From Brugia malayi (Eukaryota > Nematoda > Chromadorea > Rhabditida > Onchocercidae), in NCBI RefSeq assembly GCF_000002995.4, contig NW_025062478.1, forward strand, positions 1 through 64,000: a stretch of DNA of 64,000 bases, written 5' to 3'. The notes under the pieces were generated by a model. It searched no databases and had not been told where the DNA came from. It saw only the letters and a program-made list of their open reading frames with translations. The position numbers and the translations under genes were made by a program. This document shows, piece after piece, positions 51,548 through 61,142 of this stretch (the first letter of the stretch is position 1; each line of letters starts with the position of its first letter).

Positions 51548-54500
51548 ATGGCAAATTTCATCAAGAAAATAGTTGATCGAGCTAGGTCTCGATCAAAATC
51601 ACCGGTAAAATATCAGAGAAATGATTACGAGCTGTGGCGGCGAATGAAACAACCCCAACAGCAACCTTCTTATTATGGATCACCGACCGGAACCTATGAT
51701 TATTTCGTACATCCGGAATACGACCCACCATTGCAGGATTTCCATGCAAGTGTTTTATTTTGCTAGAATCAAAAGCATTAAATGCATGGCTTCAATAAAT
51801 GAATTGAAAATAACTTTCCTTTAAATGAAAAATGAACTCTTCACAAAGAAATACCCTTAGCAGAAATTGTCGCTCACTGATCGAATTTTTAGTCCGGCAA
51901 TAATATTCTTTTGTTGCATTCATTTATAACATGAAAGTTCCCCCCATTTCCACGTTTAAAACCATCTGATTTCTATGTTTAGCGTTCTCCAATCCGTAAC
52001 ACTTCGGGATGACCTCAAAAATGGCAGGTAATTGATGAAATGTGAAAGTAGAGCAGGTAATATTCCCGGGACTTTAACTGGCGAAAAACACTGATTTATT
52101 TGGCTCACTTAGAGTCTTGCAAAATTCACATCTTGTTGGATAGCATTGGAGATTTTTGCAAAATTAAATGCCAGTTCAATTTATAATTTAAGAAGAATGA
52201 TACTAACGATTGACTGACTTTTTGTGGTTTAAAATTTAATAGAAGAAAAGGCACTTTAATAGAAGTAAATTGTACATATTTTTGATCTCTTAAAGTTAAT
52301 TATCCGTGGTTAGAGAGTAGTTGTTCCTATTATTTTAATATAATATGAAATGGAATGATGACAGGAAACTCATCGCTGGGATATACGTCCATCTCATCAA
52401 TCAGATATTGTTCATCCATACAAAGAACTAATTACTTCAGAACAATTAAATCCAATTCATGTAAGTTTTGCAAATTTCACATCCTAAAAATTTTCATAGT
52501 TTTCAGAAATTTTGGAGATATAACCTTTTATAACTGAATTTAATCAATAATCAAATGCAAGTAAATCAGATAAATTTAATAAGTTGGCAAGTGTGATGCG
52601 ACTGAATTTGCTTTAAAAAATGAAAAGCAAACGAAGAAATAGTAAAAATTTTAATTTACAAGTGAAATAGAAAGGTGAAAAATTTGACAATAATCAAAAA
52701 ATGAATTATCCACTATGTATGTAATAGTTAACAGTCAAAACTGATAATGAATTATCCACTATGTATGTAATAGTTAACAGTCAAAACTGATAATGAATTA
52801 TCCACTATGTATGTAATAGTTAACAGTCAAAACTGATAATGAATTATTACTTTCTGATAATTTACAAAATTTTTCTCTTTAAAGGATGATATGATAAATA
52901 AGCATAATGAAACGTTTGATTCATTATCCAATCCGACAGACAATTGGGAGCACCGTTCTAGCGCATCATTAATTAGCAATAAACGAAAAGAATTTAATTT
53001 CAACAAAAAAGGTACCAGTCGACCTCGATCTAGCAGTCCACAGAAAACACCGCGAACATCACCTGATGATGTTTCGAAGAAAAGTCGTTCAAAGTAAAAT
53101 TGATTTCCTTTTGTTTTGTTGCATTCTAAACAAATACATGGCTAAAATGTTCAGATGACATTTTTTGTCATCTGAAGACGAGCAAATGTCATTAAGATAA
53201 ACAATGCTCAGACAGAATAAATCACTATGATATTATGCCTAATTCATTGTTTTTAATTGTAATTTTCTATCAGATAAGTGAATATTTTTCAACTATTCGC
53301 AAATTAATTGTAAAATTTAATTTATGGTGAGTTGAAATATAGCAAACTTTTGCAGATCACCAATCAAAAGGTTTCCACAAATCTCAGAAACGTTGAATTA
53401 TTTAACGTCACGTTGTCAATTAGGTGGTTGTTCGGCTACAATTATTGTTCAAGTACTTTTTTTAAATCATTTGTTATCAATTATCGTTTTTAACATTTTT
53501 CTTGGAACTTTTTTCGATTAATTTATAATAAATTTAATTTAATTTGTTATCAAGAAAAGTTGCTTAAATTAAAGTTATTTGAATTTTTTTGTACTCCTAA
53601 AAAGGATATTTGTAAACTTTTTTCTTCCTTTCAAATCAAAGTGTTCAAAATTGTAATTGCAGGATACAAAATTTCTGGTTTGCAAACACCAACTTTCACA
53701 CGTGAGCGACTATTTCCGAGCGCTGTTCTCGGCGAATAAGCCTGCAGCCGTGTCAGCAGCAGGAGCAGGTGGTGCATGCAGCAGTTCGTGCGATGAATTT
53801 GCAGTCGTTGTTTCCTCGTTTAAGCATCCTCCACCGGCTGTGCAATTTAAATGGTTTCTGGAAAGTGCAATTCAGACTGCTGCTTTCACCGATATCACAG
53901 GTGCACCACACACAAATATGGCTAAGATTGCATTTTGCATTTTGAGATAAATATGCAAAAGTGAGAAATGCACTCAGATTGTGCGGCATGTCATTAAGAA
54001 TTAAACTTTAAGAACAAAATGCTATTCAGAAGTGTTTCAACAAGTTAAAATATTTTAGCTTAGCATTTTCACAATAAAACACTTTTTGTAGGTTCTGTAT
54101 GGAACTTTCAAAAATACAACTGCATTTCATCTGTCTATTTTCGAATAAATCGTTACAGATGACACGTTGGAAACATGTATGAGGTTGTCAAAGCGATTTC
54201 GTGCTAAATATTTGGAAATGAAATGTGCCAAATATATTCAGGATAATGTGAGCATATTCATATATTCAGGATAATGTGAGCATATTCATATATTCAGGAT
54301 AATGTGAGCATATTCATATATTCAGGATAATGTGAGCACATTCATTAGTTGGTGGTTCTTAGCTAAATGTAATTAAAGCCAAATGTGAACTGACAGAGGA
54401 CAGCTAGCATTCACTGGACCTAGTGGAAGCATTCTTCAATTTCAATTCAGCACTTCGACACTGAGTCAAGTTTAACTCAATTTTTCGTCTCAAACTACAG

Positions 54501-55309
54501 TTGAGAGTGCTATGCAAAGAAAGGAAGGCATCGCACCACTTTCATTCAAGAATTTCAGGTAAGTAAACGAACACCAATGGTGGCATTGTGCTGGTTGAAC
54601 TGGGTGCTGAAGCATAAATTCGATCGGATCACGCATGACGCTTGTCTTCCATGCGTTGCTGCAGCTTCGGTACAGTGTCTCGAGGAGCACCGAAATTTAA
54701 TTTCTGAGCGATTGCTAGCTGATTTACTGGCCGCTAAGTTGAGGACACTTTACGACCAGGTTGCTACCAGCAAATTGTACTAAATAAGCTGCCAAGCAGT
54801 TAATTTCTTGTGTTGTAGGCGGTAACTGTCTTCCAAACAATTCATAGCATGGATCATTTCTATGTGGATGTCGCTAAATGTCCGACGTGTGGACGTCAAC
54901 GTGAGCAAGGGAAAGTTCGCATACAAGCCAGTCCTTGCAGGTATATTTACGAAAGTGGCTCACTTTTCACTTTTCTTAAAAATTGTAGTTCTACAGCAGT
55001 TAAACGAAAAATGCTTAAAATTTGTTTTATATTTAAAAATTAAATCTGAAATTCCTTAAAGCTTCTTTTTTTTGGATAAGTTTTCCTTTCGTTTTCAGGA
55101 AGATACTTGGTTGTGAGCGATGTTTACGAGAGTTTGGTTGCAATTTGAGCGGCAAAGATCACAAAGAGCTTCAAGCGTGCTATCAGTGTGAGCACGGCTT
55201 GACAGCATTAAATGACCACACGGACGATTGTCAATGTCAAATTCCCTTATTAGCCTCACATTTGAGCGGCTTACAGTCTCATTTCTTGCCAGTCACCAAT
55301 CCTCCCTGA
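51548..55309 (+). CDS. BTB/POZ-domain protein with RS/SP-rich N-terminus and Cys-rich tail
   Basis: Exons: 51548-51745, [cassette 51983-52027], 52365-52460, 52885-53093, 53356-53452, 53663-53900, 54159-54247, 54559-54759, 54819-54940 and 55099-55309. Without the cassette the sum is 1,461 nt (486 aa) and all phases agree. Residues 1-170 are basic and Ser-rich (RARSRSKSPVK, RPRSSSPQKTPRTSP, SPIKRFPQ). The BTB core follows (CSATIIVQDTKFLVCKHQLS, then SDYFRALFS, ending near KCAKYIQDN), then a helical stretch and cysteine pairs (CPTCGRQ, CERCLREFGC, CYQCEHG) that may bind zinc. BTB proteins dimerise and often recruit Cul3. The RS/SP repeats suggest a nuclear or phosphorylated protein, by inference. 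The 45-nt cassette has an in-frame TGA (52010-52012). Exon 1 ends cat|gcaagt, so the intron would be GC-AG. Confidence 0.8.
51983..52027 (+). other. Cassette exon with in-frame stop (poison exon candidate)
   Basis: Good acceptor (atgtttag) and good donor (cag|gtaatt). It is 45 nt, a multiple of three, between phase-0 neighbours. In the gene's frame it reads SPIRNTSG, then TGA, then PQKWQ. Inclusion would end the protein after 75 residues; skipping keeps the full frame. Confidence 0.6.
52701..52846 (+). repeat. 46-bp minisatellite, about 3 copies, in BTB-gene intron
   Basis: Copies start at 52701, 52747 and 52793 (atgaattatccactatgtat...), followed by a partial copy. It ends about 40 bp before the exon that starts at 52885. 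Confidence 0.95.
53150..53176. repeat. 11-bp perfect hairpin in BTB-gene intron
   Basis: ttcagatgaca, loop ttttt, then tgtcatctgaa. It lies in the intron after the exon that ends at 53093. Confidence 0.8.
54235..54347 (+). repeat. 28-bp minisatellite that repeats a splice donor
   Basis: Four copies of tattcaggataatgtgagc plus atattcata. The first copy contains the end of the BTB-core exon (…caggataat at 54247) and its donor gtgagc, so the exon end and donor are present four times in tandem. Confidence 0.9.
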
Positions 55310-57647
55310 TACCTTCCTCCTTCTTTCCTTTTTCAAATTTCGTATGTAGAAGTTGTAACTTTAAAAAAAATCGAAAATTTGTTTTTGATATTTTAGAAAA
55401 TATTTCTGACTTTATATATGCTCCAGTCTTCTCAATCTTCGATTTTTTTTAAACATAACAGCCCGTAAAATTAATAACTCTGTTATTACATGGAATTTTA
55501 ATGGCTACCGATGTTTAGTACGCATTCAATATCTGCGTGATTTTGTCAAACTTGAGAAATACTTCTTTTCAAGAAGGTATTATTTGGGCATTGTTTATTT
55601 GAGCCTCTCTTTAAAGATGAATTTTGTGATGCAAATTTCCGTAAAACATTATTTCATGATTAAACGAAGCCTCTCGACTGTTAATTTATTGCAAATGAAA
55701 AATAAGTATATTATAACTGATCTATTTGTATATGATGAATGAAAAAATTTAGCACTGGATTCAATTTTCCATTCATATTTCATTCGCTATACATATGTAA
55801 GTTAGATGTCCACTTTAAATCCACTACACGACGACACGAACGATCACTGGCACTGAAGTAATTCATCACATGTTAGCTACATGAATATTAATCATATCAA
55901 ATTAGAAATAACTTATCACTATTCAAGATCGATTTAAATTGATCATTTGCTAAAATCATAATGATTTGCTAATCACTTCAATTCGCCCACCTGCGTCATG
56001 AAATGGATATCTTCCGCAAGTACCAATAGTTAGTAACTTTATGATGTGACACAGTGATGACACATTCTGCCTCCTGAATGATACCTCGACAATTTGAATC
56101 AAATCAAATAGTGAAACATTTTTAAATGACTTGACAGTATTTCCCTCACCGCAAGATGTTTAAATAGTAAAAAGTTATTTCATCCATTATGATTTCTGAA
56201 TCATCGTTCCTTTTTTACCAAATGAAAATGGTCCATTTTTAAGCTCGGCGAGAATAAACCAAGTGATATGAACCTCTTCTAAATTGCTTATCGTTTGCAA
56301 TATTGTAGTAATAAATTCTTTAAAGGAAAAAGTCAAAAGTTAAAAAGAAAAACCTCAACGACAATTTAGAAAATGCAAGAATTATTAAAAAATCAGAAAA
56401 ACGGAAAAAAAAAAAAAGAAAATAATAAGGAATATGAAAGCTTTCACATGACAAATTGCTTCGAATGAATTTCTAATAATCCAAAAAGCAAAATCTCGGC
56501 CACGAATACATATGGTGTGCATCCTGCAGACCCTGATATAGTGGTACACTGCATACAACGAAAAAAGTATTTCACCGCTATATTTTATATGTAAATTTTT
56601 TATATATTGCACCAAAATGCATTGGGTAAATTTCTAAAATTTGTGTAGGAAACATTAATAATATCAAGAAGCGAATGAGAAGCATCCTTCTTTTCGTTAA
56701 AGAAAACAATTCACTCCACCAAGCCGCCTTTTTTCGTTGACCGGTTTTCAAATAATCACTTTCTGCAGTTAAAATCAACCAAAAAAGCATCCGCTTCTCA
56801 TCATTTTTTATTTTTCATTAGAAAATAATTGCGAGAAGAAAAGTCAAATACCTGGATTAAAGTTAATATCAGCCTTCAACTTATATTTTGTCTATAACTT
56901 CCTTTCAAAATAGATCAAAGTTGCAGAAATTTAATCTTCTACATTACTGGACTCTGTTGCGAGAATATTTGTAGACGTTAAAAAAAAATGCTTGAAATCA
57001 ACAGTAATGTTAGTTCGAATAATACTAAATACACATTCTAAACACATCAATGTACAGTAAAAATAAATACTCAGATTTATGAATGCGTAATAAGTGTCAG
57101 CATTACCGCATAATTTTATAAAAGGTGCTCCTTTTATTTAAAAGAAACTATTTGAAAATAAAAATTCTTCTAATACAAAACTGGAATTAAAAACTTTGAT
57201 AATTTAACTTTACCTTACTCTCTCAATACATTAAAGGTGTGACATCACATAGCTCGCAGCTGACTAACTTTTTCCTTAAAATTACGATTGTTTTATAAGC
57301 AGTCATTCTCTTTTGAACTAAACCGTCTTTGGAAATACTTCGATATTTAAAATGAATCAATAGTTTGGGATACTAAGTAGTAATAAATATGTGTATCTCA
57401 TGATCAAATAACAGCAGAAAGCCAGTATTCATCATTTATTTTGTCATCCGTCATCTCGATCCCTCTGATCGCTTCTCGAATATTCGCAGAAACTTTCCCT
57501 TTGAAAATTGTTTAGCTAAAATTTTTATTTATGAAAATTTCAAACTTTTCAAAGTTATCCAAGCAAGAAATTCTTACCCTCAAACAGAACTACATCAGAA
57601 GGACGGTTATGTAACACAAAACTTGGGTATTAAATTAATTAATGAAA
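55310..57647. other. Intergenic between BTB gene and lin-52
   Basis: AT-rich with homopolymer runs. A minus-strand frame near 56578-56790 was tested as a last lin-52 exon, but the phase does not fit cleanly. No other gene was seen. It holds the 3' ends of two convergent genes. Confidence 0.5.
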
Positions 57648-58541
57648 TCAGAAAAAAAAAAAACCTTCTTCAATCCCTAATGTATAGGCTGAATTCTGCA
57701 AATTTCTTATATATTCCATTAACTGATCGGCACTAAACTGTCCAAGCTCTAAAAGAACAATTTGAAAACAAAAGCAAAATTTTAAATTGCGCGTAAATTT
57801 TAAAATTTGCAAATGGATCCTCGAAAAAACCAAATTTTTAATGTTTAAGTTTCCAATGTAATTTTGAATAAATATTTTTGTGGTATGATTACCGTTAACA
57901 AGGCGTACATCTTGTGTATCTAATTCAGTCCGAAAACGACTTGACTTAAAATCACCAGCAGCTACCTAAAAAGAGTATCCAAAAGCACTCCAATATATTG
58001 TATGCTTATAAGTGGCAAATGAGTGCATAAGACGCAATCAATTTAAATAAAGTTAATAACCAATTTATAATAACCTAGAAATAAATTGCAAATATGATGG
58101 TAAAAGTACTAGAGATTACATGAAAGACATTAATTACAATCAACATTCTTCTCCAACTATTGTATTAAGGTAGGTACATAGTGAATGAAAATTTGTAAAT
58201 GATGATTGTTTGCAAGAATGAAAGTTTGTAAAAAAAATGAAGATGAGAAGAGTTACTTAACTAGATAACATGAAACATTTAAGTCACTAACAAAATCCAT
58301 TCTTAGGGGCACCGAGCACTTCATGTCAACATCAACTAGATAAATATTTTTGAACTATCCAGAAATGCCAACTTTCTAACTGATAAAACACAACCACAAA
58401 TCTTACAGTTAACGTTCTATTCATATCCCAAGCACCGGGCACATTCTCCGGAAAAAGTTCAGGCGATTTCCGATGGGCGATATTCTCATTGCAGACAAGA
58501 TTTGTGTTTTTCGGTTTCTCAGCTGTTTGATTATTGTCCAT
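57648..58541 (-). CDS. lin-52: LIN-52 homologue (DREAM/DRM complex), at least 3 exons
   Basis: Small subunit of the MuvB core that ties the pocket protein to the DREAM/DRM repressor complex. Exons: 58541-58407 (45 codons), 57965-57893 and 57748-57665, with phases in agreement. Residues 15-19 are LVCNE, an LxCxE pocket-binding motif as in nematode LIN-52. KSPELFPENVPG (25-36) matches the conserved Ser-Pro segment of LIN52 proteins. VRLVNELGQFSADQLMEYIR and NLQNSAYTLGIEE match the C-terminal helix family signature. The ATG is three bases after a tttcag acceptor, a likely spliced-leader site. The 3' end is unclear: after EE the frame runs through a T-run into TGA at 57648 (102 aa in all), while the family normally continues. 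A missed last exon is likely. Confidence 0.8.
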
Positions 58542-58543
58542 TT

Positions 58544-58552
58544 GCTGAAATA
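58544..58552 (-). promoter_or_regulatory. Likely spliced-leader acceptor of lin-52
   Basis: atttcag followed by caaATG on the minus strand. In nematodes an acceptor this close to the ATG often marks SL trans-splicing. A 5' untranslated exon is the alternative. Confidence 0.5.
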
Positions 58553-59121
58553 AAAAAGAAACTGATACTATCTTAAGTGATGTCAGCAAATTGGCAAGTG
58601 TTAAGCAACGAACCAAAATATCTTTAAAATATTTCGAATATTCAAGCAACTACTGCTTGGAGGTATAACTGCAATAACAACAAATCTCTTCCATTTCTAA
58701 TTTCGGGTGTTTTTTTTTATTGAAATAGAAATTAAACAAAGAAATTTTGAAACGAAAATGCAAACCAAATACCATTTTGACAATAAATAACAACGTATTA
58801 AACCTGAAGCTATTAAATCATAACCAACAATAATACGTAAACTCCACGTGTAGCACCCAATCGCTCTTAGCGCCAAATTCATTCCAAACAAATCACGTTA
58901 AGTGCGGCCCGGTCTTTTACGGCTCGGCCTTAAATTTCAAATTGAAAGTTAAGTGTAGAGCTCTGTGCGTGAATCCGTGATCGGTGGATGTTGAATGTGA
59001 GACAGTGAAGAGACATTTGTCGTCGAGAAATTAGGTGACCAACTTCAGAGTCACACAGAGTGCAGAGGAGACACGGACTAAGGTGTGAAAGTTGATAAAG
59101 AAAAGTGAGCGTGGTTAGAAT

Positions 59122-59168
59122 GACGGAGTGCGTGTCGCCTAGACGGAGTGCGTGTCGCCTAGACGGAG
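59122..59168 (+). repeat. 20-bp tandem duplication
   Basis: gacggagtgcgtgtcgccta at 59122 and 59142, followed by a third partial copy (gacggag). It is GC-rich relative to its surroundings. Confidence 0.9.
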
Positions 59169-60999
59169 AATAACCTGTTATGAGAGTGCTAGTGAATAGA
59201 AGATAGGGAGAGGTAATGGTTCTTCAACACTTGACGTGTTTTCAGTTTTGCTTCCAAGTCAGGTGAGACGTGTGTGACACTTTCGGTCTTCGCAGTAGAC
59301 TAAGAAAAAATTGCAAAGTGCATTTGTAATCAGGAATTTCTAATCAGGAATTTAATTTCTAACTACTGTCTACTTCCGGCAAATCAGAGCATACTAATAT
59401 AGGAATAGAAGGAAAGAGCTATAAACTTGTAAAGTTGGTTACATCTATAAAATGTAAAAATTGTAAATTTAAAGAGTGTAAATTTGTAAAAAAGAAATTT
59501 GCAGTTTTCTTCTCCTTGTCAAGGATCTTAAACATAAACTGAATGCATAAATGGCATTTGCTTTTTATGATTTTGAATTTAAGTGAAATAACAGCGTTTT
59601 TTAGATGACAAACTTTTCTGGGAAGTTTTTCTAAGAAGGCAAAAAAAAAGGTCATTGTGGGAAGTCTTCTTTTCGCTTTTTATTCACTCACAAATTCTAC
59701 GTCACTAATTTCCCTTTCGCATGTCTCATTCCACTCTCCGTCATTTCTCAAATTAGATCAGATCACTCCTATTTGGGTTGCACTGAACCAAAATTGCAAG
59801 GGAGCTTTTTTCCAGGCAAATCTCTCACAAACTAATGTAAATGCAACATTTTGCACTGTGAAATGGAATATCCTAGCACTGTTTCACATTATAGCACTTC
59901 CAATACAATCCATTCATTAAACCATTAATTGCTCTTTCAAATTTCAATTTTAAAAAACAGTGAAATTCGGTCAGAACATAAATTACGCATTATTAGCAGT
60001 TTTACTAATTTTACATCCTAAATTGATGATAACATGTATAGCCATCTACTGCCTCAAATTTTTTAATATAAAAAATGCCATTAAAGACTTAAATTTGAAA
60101 TATCTTAAGCTACTCGTCAAGACAATCTCATATTCAACACAGCTCATATTCTCTTCTCTTATTGATAATGAAATTCCACTTGTCGGCAAGAGCACAAATT
60201 TGTTGTTTAAGATTATTTCTCGCACCAATCGTTAAGCTTATTTCATCTAATCCACAACAGTTTGAACTATATTGTCTTAATCGGTTCACATTATTTCCTA
60301 AGTGGCAATTTGCACTGAGAAATCTAAATTCTAAATTCATAAACAATCCGAAATGTGCATGATTAGCTCTTCTACAGTATTTCCTGCCAGATTTGAATTG
60401 AAAACATCAATGCTTTGCAGATGTATTTTTAATTTATTAGCACTTATTTACATCTATTGCGAACTATTCTTTATCACTGCATCAAAATTGATTAAAGAAA
60501 TAAGTTTGCTTTTTACCAAATAATTTTTTCAATTTCAAATTTTCACAAGTTCTCGCTAAATTTCTTTTAATCAATCAATTTATTTTCCATCTGTTATGCA
60601 TGTGAAAAATCTGAGTAAAACTAAAAAATTATTTGGCTGACTTTGTTTATCTCTCTAATGTGCGCGTAATGTGACAATTAAATCGAAATATTATATCGAT
60701 ATTATCACTGTTAAGAATACTTTTAAAAAAAGTTCAATTTAGATTTACAGATTCAGCAGTAACTTATTAAAATAAAATTTGAAACAAATGTGTGTTTTTC
60801 TATCATTCAGTATTTTCAACATTCTAATTACAATTCCTGCTCTTTTCCAGTGATTCTTTCCCCCTAAATAAACCATTTCAAATTTCAAATTTTAATAAAC
60901 ATTGCTAATTATTCGCGATCAGATTGTATTGAGCATAAATCTGACTGCAATTAGCCAATATTACTTCTTTGGCATATTTTGCTTCTCCTTCCAATCAGT

Positions 61000-61142
61000 C
61001 TTTCCCTATCTCTAGTCTCGATGTTTTCTTCCCCTATCTCTAGTCTCGATGACTTCTTCCCCTATCTCTAGTCTCGATGATTTCTTCCCCTATCTCTAGT
61101 CTCGATGATTTCTTCCCGTATCTCTAGTCTCGATGATTTCTT
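61000..61142 (+). repeat. 28-bp minisatellite, about 5 copies
   Basis: Units of the form ttcccctatctctagtctcg plus atgattt, with minor variants (gattt/gactt, cccc/cccg). Confidence 0.93.

Noticed and set aside
52010..52012. TGA read as selenocysteine in the BTB gene
   Set aside because: No sign of a selenoprotein family and no SECIS-like element identified. A poison exon or mutation is simpler.
52355..52537. Alternative frame over the BTB-gene exon 52365-52460
   Set aside because: Only the phase-0 reading joins in frame to the first and following exons; the other frame does not connect.
56578..56790. Last exon of lin-52
   Set aside because: A tempting stretch (SLLDIIN) but no acceptor gives the needed phase without an early stop.
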